Of a stretch of 64,000 bases of DNA, positions 51,059 through 59,135 are shown in pieces. How positions within the stretch are numbered: the first letter of the stretch is position 1; each line of letters starts with the position of its first letter. The notes beneath the pieces are model-generated. The model saw nothing but the letters and a program-made list of their open reading frames with translations. It was not told the DNA's origin and ran no database searches. The position numbers and the translations under genes were made by a program. Origin of the DNA: Seinonella peptonophila (lineage in GTDB: Bacteria > Bacillota > Bacilli > Thermoactinomycetales > Thermoactinomycetaceae); assembly GCF_900129355.1 (NCBI RefSeq), contig NZ_FQVL01000002.1, forward strand, positions 434,001 to 498,000. The letters are read 5' to 3'.

Positions 51059-52675
51059 TCACCGCTCATAAACAATTTGTCCATTTACAATCGTTTGAAT
51101 CGCTGTTGCTTTTCGTAACTCCTCATCTTCCACTGTAAGTAAATCATGGTCAAACACTGAGATATCTGCCTGTTTCCCTACGGATAGTGTACCACGTTGA
51201 TGCTCTTCATTCGCCGCATAAGCACTTCCTTTTGTATAAAGCTGTAGAGCTTGTAGCCGGTTGAGTCGCTCCTTTGGAAGATAGCCCTCTTTTGGAGCAT
51301 CGGCAGCTAATGAATGTCGAAAAACTGCGGTATAAAAGCCCTTAATTGGTGATAATGGCTCGATGGGAGCATCACTACCACCTGCACATTGGATTTCTGC
51401 TTCGATCATACTACGCCAAGCATATGCATAGCGAAGTCGTTCCTCGCCAAGACGTCTTTCCACCCAAGGAAAGTCGCTCGCTACAAAATGCGGCTGAATA
51501 TCAACAGCTATTGGCATTTGCTTTAACTGCTCTAATAAATCCTGACGTAATAGTAATGCATGAATTAAGCGATGTCGCAAAGGCGAAGCCGATTTTCCAG
51601 GTGCAGATCGATATTTTTGCATAACCGTTAACGTCTCTTCAATTGCTTGATCACCAATTGCATGAATGGCTATCGGCAATCCCCGATTGGTTGCTTGCTT
51701 TGCTAGATCATGCAATTCTTCTACAGAATGGATCGATATACCCGTCGATTTCTCTGGATCATCTGCATAAGGCTGCGTTAGCCAAGCTGTTCTTCCTCCA
51801 AATGTACCATCAGCAAATATTTTGACAGCCCCAAGTGAAAACCATTCATCTGCTTCTAGCTGATTTTTATCTAATTCATCCCATTCAGTTACATAAGGGT
51901 AGTAGATTAAGTGATGTGTTCGCAATCCTATTCTTTTTTGATGTAAATCTCGATAAAGATCGATCAGATTATGGAGACTTCCAATCTCTCGTAAATCATC
52001 AGTATGGATACCCGTTAACCCTTCTTTTAACGCCATCTTCATCGCCCGTTCAATCTGTTGCCGCCGTTGCTGTAGACTGATGTGCTTTTGCGCTTCTTGA
52101 AAAGGCAACACTGCTTGATCATAGACCCAACCATTTAATTTACCAAATGGATCACGACCATAAATTCCCCCTGATGGATTTTTTACTTCCTCTGTTAATT
52201 CAGCTCTACGATATGCCGCCTCATTGACTAAATAAACATGTTCACAAACTCGACTAAGCAAAAGAGGACGCCCTAAACTCGCTTGATTTAACTCTGCTAA
52301 GTCTGGCATTCGTCCTTCCATCCGTTCATCATTCCACCCATATCCAATGATCCATTGATCGAGCGGAATTTGCGCTGCTTCTGTACGAATTGTCGCTAAT
52401 AGCTCATCTTTGTCTTTACAGCCTGATAAATCAAGCTGATCCAGTTTGGCTCCAAGCAATGCGATATGTAAGTGACTATCAACGAATCCAGGATATGCGT
52501 AACCACCATCTAAATCGATCTTTGTAACATCTGTTCGACCAAATTGTCGCATAATCTCCTCAGCAGAGCCAATCGCCATGATCCGTCCATTCTCAGTATA
52601 GAGTGCCTCTACCTGCGGCCATGTTTCATCTAATGTTGTAATCATTCCATTATAGAAAATTTGTTTATCCATCAT
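51059..52675 (-). CDS. YtcJ-type amidohydrolase
   Basis: 538 aa. Amidohydrolase family 3: YAYPGFVDSHLHIALLG (HxH, about 59-75), IAIHAIGDQAIEETL (metal His), QPHFVASDFPW, CAGGSDAPIEPLSPI (metal Asp) and the C-terminal beta domain GTLSVGKQADISVFDHDLL. The family hydrolyses amides or imides such as N-substituted formamides. The substrate is not predictable. It is divergent from the Y-family polymerase; the shared gap holds both promoters. Confidence 0.92.
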   Translation of the reverse strand: MMDKQIFYNGMITTLDETWPQVEALYTENGRIMAIGSAEEIMRQFGRTDVTKIDLDGGYAYPGFVDSHLHIALLGAKLDQLDLSGCKDKDELLATIRTEAAQIPLDQWIIGYGWNDERMEGRMPDLAELNQASLGRPLLLSRVCEHVYLVNEAAYRRAELTEEVKNPSGGIYGRDPFGKLNGWVYDQAVLPFQEAQKHISLQQRRQQIERAMKMALKEGLTGIHTDDLREIGSLHNLIDLYRDLHQKRIGLRTHHLIYYPYVTEWDELDKNQLEADEWFSLGAVKIFADGTFGGRTAWLTQPYADDPEKSTGISIHSVEELHDLAKQATNRGLPIAIHAIGDQAIEETLTVMQKYRSAPGKSASPLRHRLIHALLLRQDLLEQLKQMPIAVDIQPHFVASDFPWVERRLGEERLRYAYAWRSMIEAEIQCAGGSDAPIEPLSPIKGFYTAVFRHSLAADAPKEGYLPKERLNRLQALQLYTKGSAYAANEEHQRGTLSVGKQADISVFDHDLLTVEDEELRKATAIQTIVNGQIVYER

Positions 52676-52725
52676 GATTCCTCCAATAGTAGATTGAGCA
52701 ATTGGTAATCATCACCTGTTTTAAA

Positions 52726-52739
52726 CGAACACACATTTG
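52726..52739 (+). promoter_or_regulatory. Possible LexA (DinR) box before the Y-family polymerase
   Basis: CGAACACACATTTG resembles the Bacillus LexA box CGAAC-N4-GTTCG with an imperfect right half. It overlaps the spacer just upstream of a TATAAT -10 (52742-52747). A second imperfect box, AGAATTTATGTTCG, lies at about 52758-52771. Related uvrX/yqjW genes are LexA-controlled. Confidence 0.4.
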
Positions 52740-52786
52740 CATATAATGACAGAAAAGAGAATTTATGTTCGTAGGAGCGATGAGAA

Positions 52787-54022
52787 ATGGGTTCTCGTAT
52801 CATTTTTCTTGTTGATATGCAATCTTTTTATGCCTCAATCGAAAAAGCAGATCACCCAGAATGGAAAGCAATACCTCTCGTCGTTTCGGGTGATCCAAAG
52901 CGGAGAAGCGGCGTAATCTTAGCTGCTTGCCCACTTGCAAAAGCATATGGTGTTCGTAACGCAGAAACATTATGGCAAGCACAACAAAAATATTCACAGT
53001 TAAAGGTAGTTCGACCCCGTATGCAACGTTATCTAGAGGTTTCGCTTCAGTTAACACAGATTATGGAACGTTTTACCGATCTGGTAGAACCATACTCAAT
53101 CGATGAACAATTTATGGATCTTACAGGAAGTCAACAACTCTTTGGTTCTACGATACAAATGGCGCAAACAATCCAACAAACGATTCATGAGAAATTAAAT
53201 CTTCCGGCTCGAATTGGCATTAGTGATAATAAAGTAGTGGCAAAGATGGCTTGTGATCACTTTGCCAAAAAAAATGAAACAGGTATTTTTCACCTTCCTA
53301 GCGATCAAGTTCCCGAAATTCTTTGGCCACAACCGATTGAATCATTATTTGGCGTAGGGCGTCGTATGGCAAATCATTTTCGTCGCATGGGCATACGAAC
53401 CATTGGCGAACTAGCCCAGTTCCCTGTTGATCAACTAAAAAAGAGATGGGGAATTCATGGACAAGTCTTGTGGATGAGCGCCAATGGCTATGATCACTCA
53501 CCTGTCACCCGAAACTCTTTTCAAAAACCCAAGTCAATTGGTCACCAACTAACCTTACCTCGAGATTATTATACAGAAAAAGAGATTCAAGTTGTTTTGC
53601 TTGAACTATGTGAAGAAGTTTGCCGGCGAGCTAGAAGACAACATTATCACGGAAAAAAAGTAACCGTGGGCTGTCGTTCAGCCGATTTTGATCACCCTCA
53701 CGGTTTTTCTAGGCAAATTCAGATGTCTACATACAGTCACCATGCTCCCACCCTTTTTCCCTATGCTTGGAAACTCTTTGAAACTTTTTGGGATGGGAAG
53801 CCAATCCGTTCATTAAGTGTAAGCCTTTCCTCATTAGCCCCAGATGACCTTGTGCAATTAGATTTATTTACGGATCATCTACAACATCAGCGTTTAGATC
53901 AAGCAATGGATATCATCCATGACCGCTATGGGGCAACAGCATTGCTCCGTGCCTCTTCTCTGCTCCCAGCTTCACAGGTCAAAGAACGTGCTAAGAAGAT
54001 AGGAGGACATTATCGATCATGA
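52787..54022 (+). CDS. Y-family DNA polymerase (UvrX/YqjW type)
   Basis: 411 aa. Polymerase motifs: IIFLVDMQSFYASIEKADHP (first catalytic Asp about 10), VVSGDPKRRSGVILAACPLA, and YSIDEQFMDLTGSQ with the catalytic Asp-Glu pair (about 105-106). Then ARIGISDNKVVAKMACDHFA, a helix-hairpin-helix region (LFGVGRRMANHFRRMGIRTI) and a little-finger domain. The length and the following yolD gene place it with B. subtilis UvrX/YqjW rather than DinB. It copies damaged DNA. TAGGAG lies upstream. No beta-clamp QLxLF motif is certain, though VQLDLF (about 365-370) fits. Confidence 0.92.
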   Translation: MGSRIIFLVDMQSFYASIEKADHPEWKAIPLVVSGDPKRRSGVILAACPLAKAYGVRNAETLWQAQQKYSQLKVVRPRMQRYLEVSLQLTQIMERFTDLVEPYSIDEQFMDLTGSQQLFGSTIQMAQTIQQTIHEKLNLPARIGISDNKVVAKMACDHFAKKNETGIFHLPSDQVPEILWPQPIESLFGVGRRMANHFRRMGIRTIGELAQFPVDQLKKRWGIHGQVLWMSANGYDHSPVTRNSFQKPKSIGHQLTLPRDYYTEKEIQVVLLELCEEVCRRARRQHYHGKKVTVGCRSADFDHPHGFSRQIQMSTYSHHAPTLFPYAWKLFETFWDGKPIRSLSVSLSSLAPDDLVQLDLFTDHLQHQRLDQAMDIIHDRYGATALLRASSLLPASQVKERAKKIGGHYRS

Positions 54023-54378
54023 TCCTTAACCGAAAAAACCTCCTATGGGAAGGAAGTCGCATGTTTCTGCCTGAGCATCGAGAACAATTGAAAGAGCAAC
54101 GTGATGCGTCATCTAAGCAATCTTTACCGATGTGGGACGAAGATTATATTCAAGAAATGAATTTTTTAATTCAAGAAGCGATTCACTGTGGTTTTCCGAT
54201 TCGAGTCACATATTTCGAACAAGGAAAGCAGCGTACTTTCTATGGCTTTATTCATCAAGTGTATCCACACGAGCTTGCTCTTTTACTCGTCAACGGTCGC
54301 GAAAAGCGACGAATCCATTTTTCAACATTGATGCAGCTTGAGCGGTGGGAGAATGATGAACATGAACAAACAGATTAG
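54019..54378 (+). CDS. YolD-like protein
   Basis: 119 aa, start overlapping the end of the polymerase gene by four bases (ATGA). YolD pattern: MFLPEHREQLKEQRDASSKQ near the N-terminus (the family's MLPEH motif), then GFPIRVTYFEQGKQRTFYGF and a final IHFSTLMQLERWE. YolD proteins accompany UvrX/YqjW polymerases in Bacillus and its phages, and are presumed accessory factors. The pairing here is exactly that module. Confidence 0.92.
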   Translation: MILNRKNLLWEGSRMFLPEHREQLKEQRDASSKQSLPMWDEDYIQEMNFLIQEAIHCGFPIRVTYFEQGKQRTFYGFIHQVYPHELALLLVNGREKRRIHFSTLMQLERWENDEHEQTD

Positions 54379-54860
54379 AATAATAATCTCATAATATACA
54401 AGGGATTTTTTTCAAAGATAGACTCAAACGAATGACGTTTATAAAATTGAAATGCAGGGTTATCTCGATGAACACTGAGAGAGAGCCCGTTAAATCCTTC
54501 GCGTTGCGCTTGTTGAATTAAGCGTAATAATAATTCACTGCCAAATCCACAACCACGAAAAGCAGGACGTAACGAGATGACCAATTCAGGCATATGAGCA
54601 TCAATAAAACCAAATCCAGCATGATGAGCATCAAATTGCCGAAACCAGGCCATACCGATTGGCTCATTCCAACCACTCTCTTCTAGCACAAAACCCATAT
54701 CTCCTTCACGTCCCCAACCATTGAGATAGTAGAGGAAGGGAGCTTGCCCCATAATCTCCCAAGGGGGAGAAGACGTGCCCGATGGCACAAATAAGGTAAA
54801 ATAATAGAATAATGGTAACCATGAAACATCGTCTCTTCTTAACACCCGTAAACGAACCAT
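54375..54860 (-). CDS. GNAT-family N-acetyltransferase
   Basis: I chose the ATG at 54860 (MVRLRVLRRDD), directly behind GAGGTGG; a frame starting at 54911 has no ribosome site. GNAT motif A is MPELVISLRPAFRGCGFGSE (R/Q-x-x-G-x-G/A as RGCGFG), followed by LRLIQQAQREGFNGLSLSVH and motif B DNPAFQFYKRHSFE. Acceptor substrate unknown. It converges with the YolD gene, overlapping its 3' end by four bases. Confidence 0.85.
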   Translation of the reverse strand: MVRLRVLRRDDVSWLPLFYYFTLFVPSGTSSPPWEIMGQAPFLYYLNGWGREGDMGFVLEESGWNEPIGMAWFRQFDAHHAGFGFIDAHMPELVISLRPAFRGCGFGSELLLRLIQQAQREGFNGLSLSVHRDNPAFQFYKRHSFESIFEKNPLYIMRLLF

Positions 54861-54945
54861 TGTTCCACCTCGATCAACCCATAAAGTATTATGTTCCATC
54901 TTTTCCATCATTCTGTCATTTTAAACAATAAAGGAGTGATTCCCA

Positions 54946-55572
54946 TTGATCTCAGTTCAAAACATTTATTGTGTTGGGCGTAACTATCAACTTCATGCAG
55001 CCGAATTGGGCAACCGTATTCCAAGTAAACCGATCATCTTCTCCAAACCAACGCATGCACTTGTAGAGGCAAAAGGACAGTCGTTAATCGTTCCGAGTGG
55101 AGAGGATGAACTTCATCATGAGCTAGAGTTTGTGATTCATATCAAACAGCCATATCAACCAGGTAGAATCGTTACAGAACTGGTTAATCAATTTGCTCTA
55201 GGGCTCGATCTCACAAATCGTGATGAACAGACAAGGCTAAAACAAAAAGGGCACCCTTGGCTATTAGCAAAGGGTTTCCGCAACTCAGCTATTATAACAA
55301 AGCTTCGCTCATTTGAAGGAATCGAGGCAAGTCAAGCGCATGATTTTATGCTGATCAAAAACGGAAATATTGTCCAGCGGGGAAATCTCAATGAGCTCAT
55401 TTTCGATCTACAAACATTGATCGATTATATCGGCACCCATTTTGGACTGGGCAAGGATGACCTCATCTACACAGGGACACCATCAGGAGTCGGAACCATA
55501 CATAGTGGTGACCATCTACAAATGAAGTGGGGAGATGAAATACTGGGGGAGTGTATCATCGAGATAGAATAA
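54946..55572 (+). CDS. Fumarylacetoacetate hydrolase-family protein
   Basis: 208 aa; a TTG start behind AAAGGAGTG. FAH C-terminal fold: NIYCVGRNYQLHAAELGN (about 5-22), KPIIFSKPTHALV, the metal-binding ELEFVIHI (Glu about 65-67), LGLDLTNRDEQ with Asp, and YTGTPSGVGTIHSGDHL. The short length groups it with FAHD1/YcgM-type oxaloacetate decarboxylases or acylpyruvases. The exact reaction is not determinable. Terminator follows. Confidence 0.92.
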   Translation: MISVQNIYCVGRNYQLHAAELGNRIPSKPIIFSKPTHALVEAKGQSLIVPSGEDELHHELEFVIHIKQPYQPGRIVTELVNQFALGLDLTNRDEQTRLKQKGHPWLLAKGFRNSAIITKLRSFEGIEASQAHDFMLIKNGNIVQRGNLNELIFDLQTLIDYIGTHFGLGKDDLIYTGTPSGVGTIHSGDHLQMKWGDEILGECIIEIE

Positions 55573-55576
55573 ATGA

Positions 55577-55604
55577 AAAACCCTGCTATCCAATGCAGGG
55601 TTTT
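55577..55604 (+). terminator. Terminator after the FAH gene
   Basis: AACCCTGC and GCAGGGTT pair around TATCCAAT and are followed by TT. Confidence 0.75.
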
Positions 55605-55698
55605 AGTAGGTAGAAAAGCTCAATTTGTTCAAAGAAGAAGGAAATAGCATTGGATAGCAGGAGAAGAAATCGTGGAGTCAATATTTCGCGGCAGGCGG

Positions 55699-55885
55699 AA
55701 AAATGCTCCTTCACCCGCATTTTACTAGGCGCTACAAAGCTACGTCTGTGTAGCGAAGATTAGGCGGTAGTACTGTCTGCACACTCCGTGCACAAGTTTC
55801 GCTAAGCAGCTTACGCTGCAAGTCTCACTGACGCGCATAGCCGAGTTGATACCGCCCTGAGTGAGCAGACGTGGCGTCTTGAATA
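55699..55885 (-). repeat. Structured intergenic repeat, copy 2 (inverted)
   Basis: Reverse-orientation relative of the element at 12576-12741. Module A is closed by GCTACGTCTG (55739-55748) with CAGACGTGGC (55866-55875); relative to copy 1 a central A-T pair has become T-A, a compensatory change. Module B is the hairpin AAAATGC (55700-55706)/GCATTTT (55717-55723) with loop TCCTTCACCC, on the same strand as in copy 1 although module A is reversed. A TGTGCA duplication adds about 14 nt. The flanks (55605-55698 and 55886-55984) hold no gene. Confidence 0.75.
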
Positions 55886-55984
55886 CATCCTTGTAGCCTG
55901 AATTGGAGTCGAAGCGTGAAATATTGGCGGAACCATTACCTGTATCTACACACCGAATGCCATCCAACATAAGGTTCTATTTTT

Positions 55985-57283
55985 CTACGATTTAGTTGTT
56001 TGTAGCGATTTTGATTTACTTACAACTTCACCATAGGCCAGTACAGGGCGGATCTGTTCGACTCTCCAACGCTCACTCACTGAGGATTGCCAAGCATCAT
56101 TGTGTTGATTCAGCAACATTCCCAAATATGTCCCTTGCTTATCATAAATCAACACATCATCCACTACATGCGCCGCTGACTTCTCCAACGATTCGATACA
56201 TTGCTCAACCTCATGATCCTTTGCCTGATGAGGTGAATGTAAGAGCACAAAACTAAGACCTGTTTCATTACGATGAGGAACAAAAAGCGATGGTTGTAGA
56301 ATCGGTCGATGTACCAGCGGCAAACGATAAAGGTTTGTTACATCTTCTACCACGGCACTAGCCGTTGGCTTCTCCCCTGCACCTTGTCCAACCAATGTAA
56401 TATCTTGTGCCTGATCAGCCTCTGCTGTGATCGCATTATAAACACCACTTACACCAGCTAATGGATGTTCATGGGGTACAAGTGTTGGCATTACAGAACA
56501 ACTAACAGGACCATTTTCACCAAATTGCTCCGCTTGTGCTAACAGCTTGAACTTATAACCCAACATATTTGCTAATTGCAGTTCAACACGCTTTACATCT
56601 GAGATTCCGCGCCGGGGAATCTCATCTACATTGACAGCAACGCCAAAGACAATCCGACTTAAGATGGCTGTCTTATGTGCTGCGTCGATACCTTCAACAT
56701 CTGCGGTAGGATCAGCCTCCGCATACCCTTTTTGTTGAGCTTCAGCTAATACATCATCAAAATCACGACCACCTTCATCCATTTGGGTCAGAATAAAATT
56801 GGTCGTTCCATTGACGATTCCCATTACTTTATGAATGCGATTCACCTTTAGGAAATGTTGTAGCGTTCCTAAAATAGGGATTCCTCCACCAACACTTGCT
56901 TCATAGAGTAACTGTACACCCTTCTCTGCTGCCAATTTTTCCAATTCCACACCATGACGTGCAACTAATTCTTTATTGGCTGTCACCACATGACAGCCAT
57001 GCTCAATTGCTTGTTTCACATAAGTAAGAGCAGGCTCTACTCCGCCCATCGCTTCTACTACAACATCTACCTGCTTGTCTAAAACATGAGCAAACTGATC
57101 TGTTAGTAGATGGTGAATACCTTTTAAATTTCGTTCTTTATCTAAATTTCGGACTAAGATACTTTGAATTTCAAAATACCGTCCTGTCTGTCGTGCAATG
57201 ACATCTTGATTTGTCGAAATCATTTTATATACGCCTGTTCCAACTGTTCCTAAACCAAGCAATGCTACATGAACTTGTTCCAT
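55985..57283 (-). CDS. hom: Homoserine dehydrogenase
   Basis: 432 aa from the ATG at 57283 (MEQVHVALLGLGTVGTGVYK) behind AGAGGGGGAAT; the frame extends to 57328 through the leader terminator and is unlikely there. Domains: NAD(P)-binding Rossmann fold with GLGTVGTGV, the catalytic domain with VGGGIPILGTLQ, VNGTTNFILTQM and AYAEADPTADVEGIDAAHK-like substrate loop, and a C-terminal ACT domain (about 350-430) for threonine feedback. It reduces aspartate semialdehyde to homoserine. thrB and thrC are not adjacent. An attenuator precedes it. Confidence 0.95.
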   Translation of the reverse strand: MEQVHVALLGLGTVGTGVYKMISTNQDVIARQTGRYFEIQSILVRNLDKERNLKGIHHLLTDQFAHVLDKQVDVVVEAMGGVEPALTYVKQAIEHGCHVVTANKELVARHGVELEKLAAEKGVQLLYEASVGGGIPILGTLQHFLKVNRIHKVMGIVNGTTNFILTQMDEGGRDFDDVLAEAQQKGYAEADPTADVEGIDAAHKTAILSRIVFGVAVNVDEIPRRGISDVKRVELQLANMLGYKFKLLAQAEQFGENGPVSCSVMPTLVPHEHPLAGVSGVYNAITAEADQAQDITLVGQGAGEKPTASAVVEDVTNLYRLPLVHRPILQPSLFVPHRNETGLSFVLLHSPHQAKDHEVEQCIESLEKSAAHVVDDVLIYDKQGTYLGMLLNQHNDAWQSSVSERWRVEQIRPVLAYGEVVSKSKSLQTTKS

Positions 57284-57311
57284 GATGAGTGATTCCCCCT
57301 CTAAATGGCAT

Positions 57312-57373
57312 AAAAAAGCTCTCTTCATCGGATAAGAAGAGAGTGATCACACAATATCCTATGTCTTCTTATC
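57312..57373 (-). promoter_or_regulatory. Transcription attenuator in the hom leader
   Basis: Minus strand, two mutually exclusive hairpins. The terminator is CTCTCTTC (57343-57336) with GAAGAGAG (57326-57319) followed by CTTTTTT. The alternative stem pairs GATAAGAAGA (57373-57364) with TCTTCTTATC (57340-57331), a perfect 10-bp helix that takes five bases of the terminator's left arm. A small AAAGAC/GTCTTT hairpin lies further 5'. No T-box, SAM-box, lysine or threonine leader-peptide signature is seen. The sensor is unknown. Confidence 0.65.
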
Positions 57374-57441
57374 TGCTATTTATTTGTTCTGTGTCCGCGT
57401 ATAAAAGACAAACGTCTTTCTGTCCAAGACTGATATCTAAC

Positions 57442-57470
57442 ATTATGGAACAGGGAGCAAATCTTGTCAA
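57442..57470 (-). promoter_or_regulatory. SigA-type promoter of hom
   Basis: Minus strand TTGACA (57470-57465), 17-bp spacer, CATAAT (57447-57442). RNA would start near 57435, giving a leader of about 150 nt before the hom ATG. The region from here to the GC-rich insert (57471-57600) shows nothing else. Confidence 0.75.
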
Positions 57471-57662
57471 CCGTGAAATTCAACCAATTCATTTTTCATC
57501 ATTCTTCCACATCTTTATATAGTCACTCGACTGCTACTTGTCATTAAAAGTTTCTTTTGCCATAATAGCCTTGATAAGATGATGGCCCTGTCAATATATA
57601 TAATCGACGGGGACCACTTGGTGCTACTCATTTTCCTACACCTTCAGAGAATAGAGGGACAC

Positions 57663-57758
57663 ATGTCCGGATTTGGTGACTACGAGGAGCAGCAGATGGA
57701 GCGTGCTCGGCGGGAGCAGCAGGAAAGGGACACCAAGAAGAGCCAGGGAGACAACTAA
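57663..57758 (+). CDS. 31-aa highly charged peptide in a GC-rich insert
   Basis: AGAGGG lies four bases before the ATG. The product begins MSGFGDYEEQQMERARREQQ and ends KKSQGDN; it is nearly all charged or Gln and probably one helix. Codons end mostly in G or C and the GC-rich stretch (about 57600-57757) is sharply bounded by AT-rich host sequence. It resembles the composition of the 47.3-48.2 kb cassette. Too short for family assignment. A second hairpin region follows. Confidence 0.5.
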   Translation: MSGFGDYEEQQMERARREQQERDTKKSQGDN

Positions 57759-57796
57759 TAAAACAAAAACGAACTGCTTGTTTTTCTTAATCCATT

Positions 57797-57838
57797 CAAA
57801 GCACCAGGCGAGGAATTTCTTCTCGCCTGGTGCTTTGC
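57797..57838. terminator. Strong hairpin before the PP2C gene
   Basis: CAAAGCACCAGGCGAG and CTCGCCTGGTGCTTTG form a perfect 16-bp stem; no long T tract on either side. Confidence 0.6.
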
Positions 57839-57950
57839 TATGTAGAATTACTAATACATACTATATAATTCAAGCATTTCTCGTAAGTATACTGTATTTT
57901 TATTTTATAAATTCTATAATAAAATAAATCATCAGAAGGAAGGATAGCTC

Positions 57951-59135
57951 ATGTTAAACTACCGCTTAGAAGGTTTGTCGATTCAAAACAGCAATCCACA
58001 AAAACCGATTGAGGACGCCTATGTCGTTACTTCAGTCGGAAAAGATCAAGAAGTGATTGCAGTACTTGATGGAGCAACGGGTCGATATGGTTTATCTGGA
58101 AAGATCGCTTCTGAAACGTTTCAACAGGAATTAGAAACCATGCAGGAAAAGGATACACTACTTGAAGTATTGGAACGAGCAAATCAAAAATTAGCGAGCA
58201 AGGCGATCGCAAAGTTTGAAGAATTGATTGCCCAAAAAGCACTCCCTGCTGACTTTATTGAACAATATAGAAGTATTCAAGAGACTGACCCACAAGAAAT
58301 CATCACCAAAATTGACCCTGCTTACAGTACAAGCACCGCAGGGGTTATTATCAAAATCGACCGACGTAAAGACGAGATGGAATTGGTTCAAACAGGTGAC
58401 TGTATGGCAATTGCAAAAATGGAAGATGGCCAAATTCAACCACTTACAAAGGACCATGTAGCAAAAAGTGATTTATTTTCTTATCATGCCCAGCAAATAG
58501 CGAGGGATCAATTGATGAAGGAGCAAAACATCAAAAATCTCTCAAACCTTTCAACAGAAGAATACCAAGCATTTCAATCAGAAGTACAAAAAAGAATGGA
58601 ACTAACCTTAAAAACAGGGCGACGCAATGCGAATCATACAGGTTCTTCGCCAATATCTGGCGGAGCGGTCCTCCTATCAAATGAACATGATCAAGGTTCA
58701 TCATACGCCTATCCTATTTTTAATGGCGTTCCTATTGACCTGACCCTCCACCATCAAACCATTCCTTTAAAAAATATAAATGAATTATTGCTGCTAAGCG
58801 ATGGTCTCGTTGTACCACAACCTCGAATTGGAGCGGATGGATGGCAACTAGCAGGTGAACTCGTCTTCAATGAGGAAGGGAAAGGGTTAAACAGTCTGTT
58901 AGAGATAGTTCAACTGATCGAAACAATTGATCCTCGTATGGAATATTTTAAAGATAGAGTAAAACCAGATGATGATAAAACAGCCATTCATCTGTGCTTT
59001 GAACGATCACGATCACAGCACCCGCTACAAACTAAGCTACAGCAAAGAGCAGAAGCAGATCGACCAACCCTTGAAGTCCAATTGATCTCTGATCGCGATC
59101 ATGCCGATGTCACTTTTTCATACCAAACACGCTAA
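57951..59135 (+). CDS. PP2C-like (PPM) Ser/Thr phosphatase, 394 aa
   Basis: AAGGAAGG precedes the ATG. PPM motifs are present in order: EDAYVVT with VIAVLDGATG (metal Asp about 38), TSTAGVIIKID, LVQTGDCMAIAKM (GDS-like), LLLLSDGLVV (metal Asp about 283) and PDDDKTAIHL. An insert of about 90 helical residues (about 50-120 and 175-215) enlarges the usual 240-aa core. Cytosolic, with no transmembrane helix. A long C-terminal extension of about 40 residues is extra. No kinase is adjacent. Confidence 0.82.
   Translation: MLNYRLEGLSIQNSNPQKPIEDAYVVTSVGKDQEVIAVLDGATGRYGLSGKIASETFQQELETMQEKDTLLEVLERANQKLASKAIAKFEELIAQKALPADFIEQYRSIQETDPQEIITKIDPAYSTSTAGVIIKIDRRKDEMELVQTGDCMAIAKMEDGQIQPLTKDHVAKSDLFSYHAQQIARDQLMKEQNIKNLSNLSTEEYQAFQSEVQKRMELTLKTGRRNANHTGSSPISGGAVLLSNEHDQGSSYAYPIFNGVPIDLTLHHQTIPLKNINELLLLSDGLVVPQPRIGADGWQLAGELVFNEEGKGLNSLLEIVQLIETIDPRMEYFKDRVKPDDDKTAIHLCFERSRSQHPLQTKLQQRAEADRPTLEVQLISDRDHADVTFSYQTR

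Noticed and set aside
55740-55970. 76-aa minus-strand ORF across repeat copy 2
   Set aside because: The matching frame in copy 1 is not preserved; the element is structural, not coding.
55985-57470. T-box upstream of hom
   Set aside because: No GGGTGGNACCGCG sequence or stem I motif is present, unlike the tyrS leader; only the competing hairpins remain.
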